NCBI RefSeq assembly: GCF_051622035.1
Contig: NC_135359.1
Location: 21,362,001 to 21,426,000 of the forward strand
Origin: Arctopsyche grandis
Lineage: Eukaryota; Arthropoda; Insecta; Trichoptera; Hydropsychidae
Direction: 5' to 3'
Length of the DNA: 64,000 bases
Below, one piece after another: positions 22,561 to 35,451 of this stretch (position 1 is the stretch's first letter; every line of letters starts with the position of its first letter). The notes under the pieces are model-generated. The model saw nothing but the letters and a program-made list of their open reading frames with translations, made no database searches and was not told where the DNA came from. The position numbers and the translations under genes are program-made.

Positions 22561-23040
22561 TATATGCCCAGTAAACACGAATCTGGTAATAAAAAATGTT
22601 GATTGGCTTGAAATTCGGATATATATGTGTTTTTTAAATCGCGCGATTTTTCTATATCTTCATGTTGTTCGTTCGACGTCTCAAAATTTGTCAATTTCCT
22701 GTTCAAAATGAATATTGGAATCTATAGTCGGGTATTTTATCTTTCATTTGTAGTACTTTTCAGCTTTCAAATCACTATAAGTAGTTGTCCAGTTCAAATC
22801 AAAAGTCAAAAATACGTATTTTCACTTGAGATTTTTTCCCCACTGTTAATACTATGCCTATGCAAGCACTATCTCAATAAACATATTCATTTTGAACAGG
22901 AAATTGACAAATTTTGAGACATCGACCGAACAACATGAAGATATAGAAAAATCGCGCGATTTAAAAAACACATATCTCCGAATCTCGAGCCAATCAACAT
23001 TTTTTATTACCAGATTCGTGTTCACTGGGCATATATCTAT
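22561..23040. repeat. Long inverted repeat (arms ~150 bp) inserted in foldback arm
   Basis: Bases 22561-22713 (GCCCAGTAAACACGAATCTG, AATCGCGCGATTTTTCTATA, TTTGTCAATTTCCTGTTCAA) recur inverted at 22879-23036 with few mismatches. The spacer is about 165 bp. Flanking bases on either side join up when compared with the uninterrupted right arm near 25290. Confidence 0.8.
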
Positions 23041-23842
23041 AATGCTGCGTACGGACCAAACCAACGACGAATTTGGTCCAACGATTTAACCAGCAGGATT
23101 AAACCAGTAGCGTACAAAATATCGAAATAAAAATTAAATTTAAAAATTGAAATTAAATATCAAAATTAAAAATATTATTATTATATTAAAATTAAATTCA
23201 AATATCAAAATAAAATCATAATCAATATATTAAAATTAAAATAAAATATTGAAAGTTAAAACAGAACATGCCCAATTTAAATAAATTTTCGAGATTGACC
23301 TAAAATTAGATCATCAACAATCACATACTGATAATCCTCGACTTTTGTTTGTCGAAGATGCTTTGACTTACGTAGATGCGCACTAAGATCGAAAAAAAAA
23401 TCAAAGAATTATTATTTTTACTTCCCCGTAATGCGCAGCTACTGAGCATATATTATGTGTAAGTATGGGTGACGTCTTCGATTTCTTCAACCCGAGGCGT
23501 TGTCGGTTTTATCAAAGGAAATTTTTTTGTCTTCAATTGTTTCTCTCGTCGTAATAAATCAATTAATTAAATCATTTCAGAGGTAAATTTTATCGGATAA
23601 TGTCTTCAATTGTTTCTCTCGTCGAAATAAATCAAATAATTAAATCCATCTCAGAGGTAAAATTTATCGGATAATGTGTGCTTATTAATTTTATTTCGAC
23701 GAAAGAAAAAAAAACCCTTTGACAAATCACCGACATTTTTTTGTTAAATATTTCATCGACGGCGAAACACATTGGTGTATCGTGAAGACTTATAAGAAAC
23801 AATAACAAGGTTTTTTTCGCTCGTAATTATAATATTTCTCTG

Positions 23843-25095
23843 GTTGTAATGCATAATATAAGCATTTTCTATCAAAATGTACGAGGCCTTAAATATAAAC
23901 TGGATGAATTAGGTTCTAACTCGGCTATTCAATGTGCTGACATCCTGGTACTAACGGAAACCTGGCTTTGACGACTCTGTGCATGATTCTTTTTAATTTA
24001 CATTAATGACATCTCAAAAATAATTAAGTATTCAGACTATCTTTTATTCGCCGATGAACTTAAGCTTTTTAAGACAGTTAAGTCTCATAGTGATGCAGCG
24101 CTTCTCCAATTGGACTTAGATGCGCTGTCAAGTTGGTCTGTCGATAATAAATTATTTTTTAGCATTCAAAAATGCTGTGTTCTCAATGTGACAAGATCTT
24201 CAAATCGCTTGATTTATCCATATCGCCTAAGTGGTGTTGAATTAAAGTTTGTAGATGAATATTGTGATTTGGGGGTCTTGTTCTCGAATAATTTTCAATT
24301 TAAACGACACAGACAATATTTTTTTGCGTGCAACAAAAATGCTGGGATTCTTACTAAGAGTTAGCAAACCTTTCCAGAGTACGTTGGTGCTTAAAATTCT
24401 TTATGAATCTTTAGTACGTAGTATTCTAGAATTTTCTTCTATTATATGGAATCCTACCCATATAACTCATTCATTGAAGATTGAGAGAATCCAAAACGGT
24501 TTCTCAGATATCTTTATTTGAAACAGTATGGTTATTATCCTTGGCTATATCCTAGTGCATTCCTATTAGGGGCGTTAGGTTTCAACTCATTGGAGTCTCG
24601 TCGGAATATGTTACTGGGAAGACACTTTTTTAAGCTGTTGAATGGGATAATACACAATCCTCAGGTTCTAAAGGAATTTAGGTTTAATGCACCTTGTAAA
24701 TTCAGGGACTTGAGAAATCGTGATTTGTTTGTTCCTCCTGTGGCTCGCACAAATATGTTGTCAACGGCTCCTATATCTAGAGCGATATATCTGCTTAACA
24801 GGATTTCTGGTGAAATTGACCTCTTCAATATAAAATATACTAATCTGGTTGAGTGGTTGTTGAGGAATGCCAGTGGTTGATTTTGCCTATTATAAATATT
24901 AATGATTGTTATTACTTTATCTGTTTTTTTATGATTTTATGATTTTAATGATGTTGTGCTACTATTGTTATTATTATAAGTTATTATTACTGTTATCATG
25001 TTATTATTACTGAATGACCGGCCACAGCGACGCGTTGGAGATCTCTGTAATGTCACTGTGGCTTATATGTTAAATAAATAAATAAAAAATAAAAA
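23843..25095 (+). pseudogene. Internally deleted jockey-like LINE
   Basis: The 5' part encodes the start of an APE-type endonuclease (ISIFYQNVRGLKYKLDELGS, then ADILVLTETWL and a stop). It then jumps directly into reverse transcriptase near its catalytic box (FINDISKIIKYSDYLLFADE, where the usual FADD reads FADE). It continues through GVELKFVDEYCDLGVLFSNN and LYESLVRSILEFSSIIWNP. Frames shift near 24340 and 24510. The 3' end is a (TAAA)n-type tail at about 25070-25100, preceded by GACGCGTTGGAGATCTCTGT. Inactive. Confidence 0.8.
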
Positions 25096-25345
25096 AAATA
25101 TCGTCGTAATTCAAAACATTGTTGTAATTCAAAACATCAACGATGATCTAATTTTAGCTCAATCTCGCTCGTTAGCTTAATTTTGATATTTAATTTCAAT
25201 TTTTTTATTTAATTTTTATTTCGATATTTTGTACGCTACTGGTTTTAAAAGTTGGCCCAAAATCGTCGTTGGTTTGGTGCGTACGGACCATAAGAAAAGT
25301 CATATCTCGTCTTTGAACCATACAATAGTCGTCATTTGTCGAGCA

Positions 25346-26875
25346 GTGTTATTAATGAGAAAAGTTTTCTCATATGGCGTTAAATATTATTATATTCTAT
25401 CTTTTTTTTATTATTCTAAACTGTAATGGCTATTTATAATTTTATAGACTTATTTTAAATCCCCTCGCATTCTTCTCGTTTCCAAAATTAAAAGATTAAT
25501 TTCATATCTTATGAAAGTAGCTTAAGTTCGCAAAGCATTTTTGTAATTCTTCGCTGGACCTTTTCTATACACACAACGTCTTTTTTAAAACGAGAGTTTT
25601 AAAAAAGACCAAATAAAATAAGCAAATTCCAACTATTATGATGTGATATAGGTAATATACATTTTGACTGAAAGTTTGGCATTAAAAATTCATTTTATAA
25701 TATAAAAATTTGCTTACTTAATTTATTATACCTATTACATGCATGGAAATAAAAAAGTTTGATCTGTTGAGCGGTTGAGGAGATAAGGCAAAGTTTCAAA
25801 ACGATTTGAAGACTAGGAATTTTAGCTTAATATTTTGCGAAGTGAAACTTAGAATAGGCTTGTAAAAAAGAGGAGACCTACAAAGGGAGGTACCACTTCC
25901 GGTCAATCTAAAAATTTACACCGCAATGATAAGCATTTCAGAAACCAATACTAAGCTTTAGTGTGATAGAATTAGCGGTGTTTGAATTATTAGATACACA
26001 CATTTTTTCTAAACCATGAAAACGTGTTCTCTTGATTCTGCGTTCAAATCAATCAAAATCTCAAAGTCGAGTTTTCGTATGATCATAAAACTTCATCTAT
26101 TGTTACTATGTACGTTTGAGATCTCGCTATTGTGTCCTCACAATATTTCATCATTTTACATTTTTATTTTATATATGATTTTGTTCTTTACATTATTTCC
26201 ATGCTTTATTTTTAATTACATTTTGATATTTAATTTTTGTATATTTTAATTGTTTTTCTATGTTTATATCCTAGCTACATATAAAGTGACGCCCTGGAGT
26301 ATATCCGTAATGTGACTATAGTTTAACTGTAGTAAATAAATAAATACATACATCGTAGCGTAGTTCACTTTTACAGTATTATCCTATTGGCCTATATTTT
26401 TACTTTATCTATGTTTTTCTATAGATGCAGTTGACAGGGGATTTCATTATAAAATATAATAAATATTTTAGATAAGATCCATCGTTTCCTTTTCCTTTTG
26501 TCGGGGAGGTATTGTTTACCAGTAAAATAGTACAAGCCAAAATAAAAAAGAATAACTATTTTTAAAAATCATTGATGATAGAATAAATATATAATCCGAC
26601 TTCTCAATTAAATCGTTGCTGCTGTGCCTGAATGGGATATTTTCCACCTTTCTGAGCGTAGGTTATTGGAGATTATTTTAACCTATTTGTTTGGTAGCCT
26701 GCACTCATCATTATTTTTATAATTTTATGTGATGTGTGAGTAGAATTTTGATCTTTTCTTCTCCATTTGGGCCTCGCATGTTTTGTATTTGCGGCTGGTT
26801 CTTATACATCGGTGCTAGCTATGAATGCAAGACATTCCGATTCCATACTATGTATTCTGTTTATTTGATATTTTT
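25346..26875. other. Gene-free region with one LINE 3' tail
   Basis: No protein-like ORF. At 26280-26345 the text AAAGTGACGCCCTGGAGTAT..CCGTAATGTGACTATAGTTT..TAAATAAATAAATA resembles the 3' tail of the LINE at 25025-25090. A short 3' fragment of the same family therefore sits here. Confidence 0.55.
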
Positions 26876-26877
26876 AC

Positions 26878-27015
26878 TTTACCGACATAAGATTCAATGA
26901 TATAAGATCCAACGACAAAAGTTCCACGAAAGAAGATCCAGCCGATAGAATGCCAGATTATAAAATGTCCGACCGATAAATCGTCCAACCGGTTAAAGGT
27001 CCGGCCACAAAAGGT
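26878..27015. repeat. Degenerate ~15-bp tandem repeat
   Basis: A run of related units of 13-17 bases reads, in order, like ATCCAACGACAAAAG, TTCCACGAAAGAAG, ATCCAGCCGATAGAAT, GTCCGACCGATAAAT, CGTCCAACCGGTTAAAG, GTCCGGCCACAAAAG. Units share a (T)CC-(R)CC-A-AAA pattern. No coding role is apparent. Confidence 0.6.
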
Positions 27016-27019
27016 TCGA

Positions 27020-27330
27020 AAACAAAATATAAAAAGTAATAATGTTTGATTAAACACTCAATATTTAAAACGGATATCGAATCAGAATTTTAAATCGGAT
27101 ATCGAGTCAAGATTCAAATTGTTTAAATTACTTTCCGATTACAAAAAATAATTATGCTTGATAAATACTCCGTGATTGAATCAGACATCAAGACAAGTGC
27201 TACCGACCGGATTCAAATGGTTCAATTATTTTCCGAATACAAAAAACAATATTTGATTGAATACTTGGTGAGTGAATCGAATTTGGAGTCAGATGTTGTC
27301 AACCGGTTTATTAATTTGTTATATTTTCAA
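27020..27330. repeat. Diverged tandem repeat, ~100-bp unit, three units
   Basis: Three units follow each other, each with TTTGATTAAA/GCTTGATAAA/TTTGATTGAA, a GAATCAGA-like run, and GATTCAAATNGTTNAATTA..TTTCCGANTACAAAAAA. The second unit makes most of a 91-codon ORF at 27154-27429, which I take to be a by-product. Confidence 0.55.
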
Positions 27331-27477
27331 CCATTGTGGCACACTAGGGACTCCTGTAATGCTACAATTATCCAGTGGTGGCTCGTGAGAATTCATGCAG
27401 ATATTAATCGGGCTGTAGTAGCTCGTTGACCATACCGGTGATCAAAAGAAAACAAAAATAGCATGCATATGTATGTA

Positions 27478-29099
27478 CAGTGAGCGACAAAAATAGGTAC
27501 GCAGTAGCAAAATTTCATTTTATTCGTATATATCGCAATATTTTTGATTTAAAAGTTTCTGAAATCATGACTAGGATCATTAAGATAATAAAACAAGACA
27601 AATTATTAATTATATTGATGTATTTATTGAGATATTGGAATTATTTACGAAATGGACAAAGTTGGGAAAAAAGTATTGGCAGTTCTTCGAGCGTTTTTAA
27701 TTTAATTTAAAGCGGTTTTCACGGTATAAATTTTTTAAATGTTTCCTTTTAATAATATATACATAAAACAATAATATATAAATAAAATAAAGCTTAATAT
27801 TTAGTAATTCCCCCTTTGTTTTTGATTACTGCCTCAATTCTTCTGGGCATAGAATAAAACAATTTTTTTATAACATCTGGGAAAATATCCTTTTCCCATG
27901 TCTCCGTTATTATGTTTTCCAGCTCCTGAAGCGTTTTTGGATTGCGGGCTCTTACTTTCCTCTTCAAAATCGCCCATAAATTTTCGATAATGTTCAGGTC
28001 TGGACTGTTCCCGGGCCAGGTAAGGGATTTAATTCCCAAACTTTCATTATAATTGGTTATCTAAAACAAGTCGATGATATTTACCACATAAAAAAACAAA
28101 TTAAAGATAGAAAAACGGTTAGATAACTTACAGAACGAGCTCGATGACAAGGTAAAGAGTCGTCCTGAAATATTGGTTCAGCGACGAATTCTGTGAGTGC
28201 TTCGATGGTGGGTAAAACACGTTCCCTTATCGTGTTTTTGTATTGGATGGCATTCATGGACCCTCGGACGAACTCTAGCACCCCAATTCCATATCCTGTA
28301 TTGCACCCCCGTATCATGACATACGGGGAATGCTTCGCGGTCGCGAAACACAACTTGCGTGAAAACATTCTCCACTTCTACGGCGAACTGTGGACTTCCC
28401 ATCTGATCCAATAAGATTCCAATTAGATTCATCTGAGAACACCACCCTGTACCAGTCCTCTGATATCCAATTCTTCTTGTCCTTGGCCCATTTCAACTGC
28501 TTTTTCTTCATTGAAACCGCCAAAAGTGGCTTTTTCGCGAATTTGATCGCTCTAAACCCTAATTTATTCAGCTTCCTTTGGATCATACGGGTATGTACTG
28601 CTGTGGATGTTGAAGTGTAAACCTCATCCCTGATTTTAGAAGCAGTAATAAATTGATCTTGAAGAGCAGCACGTTTTATGACACGATTTTCACGTTCCAT
28701 CAATTTTGACTTCCTTCCAGATCCTGGAGCCCTTGTTAATAATCCTGCATCACTGTATTTTTTGATGAATTTTCTCACAGAACCTTCACTGAACCCCACC
28801 CGACGAGCAATCTCTCGATACGCGATTCGCTCTTTCGTAAGAGCCAAAATTACCGCTTTTTCATCGGTCGACATTTGGCGTGCGGACGACATTTTTCTGA
28901 TGCGATGTTATTGCAACCAAAGTTAACGCGAAACTAAATAGGGAATTGACCATCAGCTTTGTAAATCTTTGTACCAACGGTACATAGAGTTGTGTAAAAA
29001 AAAAAAAGGTTGGGGTCTCATTGTTTACGGCAGGTAGAGAGGTTTGTTTAGCGCTGTTTGTCCGAAATCTATGTGCGTACCTATTTTTGTCGCTCACTG
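27478..29099. mobile_element. Tc1-type transposon, 1622 bp, TA target duplication
   Basis: Perfect 26-bp terminal inverted repeats, CAGTGAGCGACAAAAATAGG plus TACGCA, at 27478-27503 and 29074-29099. TA flanks both ends (27476-27477, 29100-29101). It carries one transposase gene on the minus strand. The insertion split a host repeat: the flanks (CAAAAATAGCATGCAT.. and ..CCGCAGCCTATGTGGACGG) resemble the contiguous sequence at 29642-29705. Confidence 0.92.
27794..28892 (-). pseudogene. Tc1-family transposase, one frameshift, likely 71-bp intron
   Basis: Cut-and-paste DDE transposase. The ATG at 28892 opens MSSARQMSTDEKAVILALTK. Helix-turn-helix domains follow (YREIARRVGFSEGSVRKFIK, then SGRKSKLMERENRVIKRAAL). 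The first catalytic Asp is in WYRVVFSDESNWNLIGSDGK. Near 28385 the frame slips by one base, and the protein continues in another frame (YVMIRGCNTGYGIGVLEFVR). The second Asp is in IFQDDSLPCHRARS. The third acidic residue is in SPDLNIIENLWAILKRK, and the ORF ends ..NKGGITKY. A GTAAGT..TTTTAG segment (28131-28061) interrupts between the last two. Removing it gives exactly 34 residues between the Asp aligned with the P-x-H motif and the Glu (DD34E). Because of the frameshift this copy should be inactive. Confidence 0.85.
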
Positions 29100-29158
29100 T
29101 ATGTATGTACTATACAGAGAGGTCTGCAGCCCCGCAGCCTATGTGGACGGCAAAAATA

Positions 29159-29335
29159 GATTTTTTGATTTTGATTTTTAAATGCTTTTTATTATTACTA
29201 AATTATATTCACAATACATCTTATATCTATTTTAATAGATACTGATCTACTGATCATTTTCTATTTTACAATTAAAATTTAATTTTGTTAGTAATTATAG
29301 TATTATATTATTCTACTGTTAATGTACAGCTCCTA
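29159..29335. repeat. Single copy of repeat family 'B'
   Basis: The run GATTTTTAAATGCTTTTTAT..CACAATACATCTTATATCTA..ACTGATCTACTGATCATTTT matches 49247-49445 and both arms of the foldback at 13808-14555. Here it is truncated after TAATGTACAGC. Confidence 0.75.
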
Positions 29336-29496
29336 TTACAACATATAAAGTTTTAAAAATAATTTGTAATATATTTAAATAATGTTGTGCACACCTATAA
29401 GTGATGTATATACCAGAAATATAAATGTGTAAAGAATATACTGTGTAATGTATGTACATTTTTGGTGAGCATTTTTAAATAAATAAGTTAATATAT

Positions 29497-29641
29497 ATGT
29501 ATGAGTGTGTTATAAATTATTTTTAGGGATTTGTTTGGTATTATTTGGAGCTTGGAAAGGTTAGTATTCGAGGCGTTATTCCATACAGATGAAGCATAGG
29601 TTAATATTGGTAATATGAGCGCGCGATATAATTTTATTTGA
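29497..29641 (-). pseudogene. Reverse transcriptase fragment of a jockey-like LINE
   Basis: Translated on the minus strand from 29641, the frame reads LYRALILPILTYASSVWNNA, then SKLQIIPNKSLKIIYN. This is the typical C-terminal end of a non-LTR reverse transcriptase. Only about 48 codons are recognisable. Confidence 0.7.
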
Positions 29642-29699
29642 CAAAAATAGCATGCATTTGTACTGTATGTACTGGGTGGCTGCAGCTCCGCAGCCTATA

Positions 29700-30400
29700 T
29701 AGACGGGCCGCCACTGCAATTAACCAAATTTAAATAAATAATAATGAGTTGATAATTTCAAGTCGCAAGTGGTAATCATAAGACACCGGACAGTCACAGT
29801 GCTTTTTCTAGGAATCGGGGCGGTTTAGTTCTATTTACAAAGCTAGAGTCCAAAAAAAAAAAACGTTCGGCGAACCTTTAAGAGGGCTGGACAGCAGCGC
29901 CTCGTCCATACAAACGTACTATACTTCTCCCTACCTCAATTATGGCACTAGAGAAATTATTTTTTAATATGCTATGGATATCTACCATTGGGGTGCATCT
30001 ATCGTTTTATTTTTTTGATTAATTATTTTTTATAGGAGCTAGAAGCCGCCAAACATCTATAAAATCGCCTCTTTTTTACACCCATGAAAAGAGTCTAGCG
30101 TGGTTATTTAACGGTCGATTTTAAAAAAAATACGCCAATAGATGCACAGAAAATATCTTTCTCATACCGATGATGAAATTTTTTTAAAAATTGGTCCAGT
30201 TTTGGAGGATAAAATAGTAGAATACGAAACCTCGATTTTGTCAATTTAAAACACGTTTTATCTGGTCGAAGCGCAACTGTCACATTCACTCAATATATAT
30301 ATATTGATATATATATTGTCGCATTTACTCAATATATACATACACTCAATATATATATCGAAGAAAGGAACGGTAACAAAATTAAGGTTTCGGGTGTACA
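29700..30400. other. Gene-free spacer left of the hAT element
   Basis: No protein-like ORF. A short TATATATTGATATATATATTG microsatellite cluster occupies about 30290-30360. Confidence 0.4.
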
Positions 30401-31669
30401 CAGTGGCGGACTGGGACTGAAATTAGTGCATGCCAGGAGTCAAAGGGGGCCCACCCAGGAATAAAAAAAATTGCCCCCCCCATATAAAAAAAAATATTTT
30501 TTCCATCACGCTAAAAATTAAGGGTAAAAAAAAATAAAATTTTCAAAAATGGGAATAAACAAATTTAAGTACAAGAAAAATGGCAAAAGCAAAATAGATC
30601 CATAAATTACATTGTATATTTCTTATTAACCCTTGTCCTAGGTAAATAGAATGCATCATAAAAGAATGCGGCATAAAAGCGGCTTTTACTTTCGGTAGAA
30701 AACAATCAGGAACGTCATTTCAGCTTTTTCTTGGGGGCGCAGGCAAAGATTGGTCAAATTGAATTTTTTTTCAAAAACTCTTTTTTATATCGGAATAAAA
30801 ATGGAAAATATTCTATGCATACATTGAGTTATAAAATATGAAAATAAGCTTATTTTTTATAAAATAATTATAAAAAAATATTATGTAAAAAGCGAATTTT
30901 TTTCTAAAAATCTTCACATGGTCAACAAAAATCGACCATCAAACTGAGTCACTAAAAAACTATCAACTAACTTAATTTCTACCGACTGTCTTTTCACTTT
31001 ATCTATGTACATACATATATACATACATATGTACGTAATAACAATAGATAAAGTTTTGTGATCATGCGAAAATCGGGATTTTGGGGAGGGGGCCCCTATC
31101 CTATATTTCTATATACATGGATGTGTCTAGATTACGAATAGATTTTATATTCGGAAACTGTTTAAAATTGTGTATTTAAATCTTACTATATCGTCAAAGT
31201 ATAATCAAATGTTATTTTGAAAGTATGAAGTAAATTTAAATCGCTGGTTGATGGTGAATCGTCCTATCAAAATTGTTTTAAGCAATTCAGTTTATATTAC
31301 TCGCGGAAATTTGTTTATTTCAGTAGGTAGTTGTTTTATAGGTATTGGTATATACATAATATTGAGGTTAGAAATGGGCCCAGCAAAAGGGCCCACGCAA
31401 ATGTTGAAACTTACATTTCGAGCCTAATAAAAAAAGCTAACCGATCCTTGGGCTGTTAAAGCAGGTATTAGTTGTTTGTGTATATCGTAAGAAATTTGTT
31501 TTGTTGAAATACCCAAACTTTAGGTCCCAAAGTGCAATATCCTATAAATTTTTACACACGTGAAATAGTTAAAAAGTTATTTAATTTTACTGAGGGCCCA
31601 TATTTTCTAACAGATAGTGGGGCCCACATGCCATCGGGCATGTTCGCTTGTATGGCCAGTCCGCCACTG
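30401..31669. mobile_element. hAT-type non-autonomous transposon, 1269 bp, 8-bp duplication
   Basis: The ends are CAGTGGCGGACTGG at left and CCAGTCCGCCACTG at right, a perfect 14-bp inverted repeat typical of hAT elements. The 8-bp direct repeat GGTGTACA flanks both ends (30393-30400 and 31670-31677). GGGGGCCC-like subterminal motifs occur several times. No transposase remains. Confidence 0.92.
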
Positions 31670-31677
31670 GGTGTACA

Positions 31678-32286
31678 TCCCTCTTAACAATGCAATGAAC
31701 AATACACAGCACCATCTGAGTCCGTTTTTTTCAAGACGGCACCATGGTTATCCGGCCTTTAGTAATCACTTCGAGATTGGATTGTGCTTGGACCGGAGTA
31801 ACTAAATCATAAGTAGATTTGAAATTATTAAAGATAATATGAAGCATTTATTAAAATTGAAAATGGTTCAATTGTTTTCATTGGTTTTCGTTTCACTGCT
31901 CTTTCGCATCAAAATTAGCTCGACGGCCGAGAATTGCGCATTTGGTGCCAACGCCAATATAGAACGTGCGGAACGTGGAGTGCGGTGTGGAGAGCACCGG
32001 GAATTTGCGTGATCGGTGACGGGCGACGAGCGACGGGTCGAGTCGTTGGAGTGGAATAGCGAACAGCGAACAGCGAACAGCGAACAGCGAATAGCGAATA
32101 GTGGTGGTGGTGGTGGTGGTGGTGGTGGTGGTTGGCGGTCCTGGGATCGGCTTTGGGTTCGTCGGAGGGAGTGGAGTGGAGTGGAGTGGAGTAGGAGTAG
32201 GAGTAGGAGTAGGAGTAGGAGTGAGGAGTGAGGGTGTAGTCGCGCGACGAGGAGTGGAGTGGAGAGGAGTGGAGAGGGGGGCAGTG
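31678..32286. promoter_or_regulatory. SRPK 5' flank with GGT and GGAGTA simple repeats
   Basis: Composition shifts from AT-rich to GC-rich near 31920. Tandem tracts follow: CGAACAGCGAACAG at 32055-32100, (GGT)n at 32102-32131, then GGAGT/GGAGTA repeats at 32165-32225. This is the likely promoter and 5' UTR of the SRPK gene. No TATA box is evident. Confidence 0.5.
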
Positions 32287-34144
<1,858 letters not shown>

Positions 34145-35451
34145 CTCATGAGCTCTCTATGCACATCATTATAGTTATTGTATTTAATTTTCTGTTTTAA
34201 ATCGTAGCAATGAGATCTTATTATGGCCTTTATTTCCGCATTGTTTTCTAATTATTCACGCGTTGCTTACACTGTATTTTGAGATTATTTGCATCACATT
34301 AAGACCGCGACGCAGCGGGGGCGTTCTATATGTGCATTTCGGTACTTAGCAGAATGTATATATTTTTTATTTGTAGGACTCAAATTGGGACTCTCCGTAA
34401 TCGGCGTCCCCTCAATCCGTCTCCCTATCCAGTTTTTATATTTTTGAACATTTGTATTGTCACAGTTGTGAGATGAGATCCTCGTGTACAGATAGCTTTA
34501 GAAAAAAAAATGTGATGTGTAATGACATTATAGACAATATAGATTGGTGTCCAATTTATATTATACATACTATGTAGCACATAAATATAAACACCATATT
34601 AGATACACGCCCCAATGTTTTGTATATTAGTTAACTATGCATGCAACACCTAGATTTTCCCAGCGGGCATTAAATTTATCTTCAGTTAAGTTTGGAGGAA
34701 GTAATCTGAGCCCTGTGTCCGTGCGCATTTAGTCCCATACTTATATTCCAGTATTTATATGGTCAAAACCTGTCTTTGAGACTGCCTTTTGTAAATCAAG
34801 TGATATTGCATCTAGAGTTTTAAGTGATGTGATAGCTTTGTATGGCGCATCAGGCAGTTGATGTTGTTTGCCCTCAATGATATGTTTTAGGTCCCATTAC
34901 AGCATTTTAACATGTTTGTATTTAAATCAAAGTATCATAAGTGCGAATAAATTTACATGAATAAAAACTTGTAAAAAAAAATTACATTTATCTTTTCATT
35001 ATCCCTTATCATTCATTTGATTCAACTTCTTTCTCTCTCACACACGAAAGCATTCTCTCTTGTTGTCATATTGATACATAGATCTGTTTGTGTGGGTGTG
35101 CATTGACAGGTCGACGTTGACAGCAGACGTTTGTGTTGCTATCCCCTGTACGAAGATAAGGACTAGTTATCCAACAGGACTGTCTTTTGGTACATATTTG
35201 TTGTAAATATATTTTCTATTGATTTTGATACGATTATTACATAAATTTCAGTCGACATAAGAAAAATTCATTTCTGCCATAAAAAATTTAATCAGTACTA
35301 AGTGGCATTGTGATACATTTAAGTATTACATAACATGTTTTTATTGAGTGCTTAAATAGCCAGTATCAGACTTGTCTGGTTTAAGGTTATATGTCGTCAG
35401 ATTTATTTCGTAGTTGATATAATAACAATTATATTGTCAGTTGTCTGAAGA
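34145..35451. other. SRPK 3' UTR and spacer to the oxidase gene
   Basis: The first ~830 bases look like a long 3' UTR ending at AATAAA (34946-34951 and 34960-34965) before nine A's. The rest is AT-rich spacer and the leader of the downstream gene. I see no repeat ends here. Confidence 0.5.

Larger units (their letters stand above)
22495..25345. mobile_element. Nested foldback element with internal LINE
   Basis: The outer arms are inverted: ATGGTTC..GACTTTTCTTATG and GCGTACGGACCAAACCAACG at left (22495-22560 plus 23041-23325), and their complements at right (25128-25345). The right arm is continuous. The left arm is split by a separate long inverted repeat, 22561-23040. Between the arms lies an internally deleted non-LTR retrotransposon (about 23843-25095). 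This implies three superimposed insertions. Runs of AATTAAA-like simple sequence (23130-23260) belong to the arms. Confidence 0.75.

Noticed and set aside
27154-27429. 91-codon ORF (MLDKYSVIESDIKTSATDRI..)
   Set aside because: Most of it is built from the diverged ~100-bp tandem units around it, so the open frame is probably incidental.
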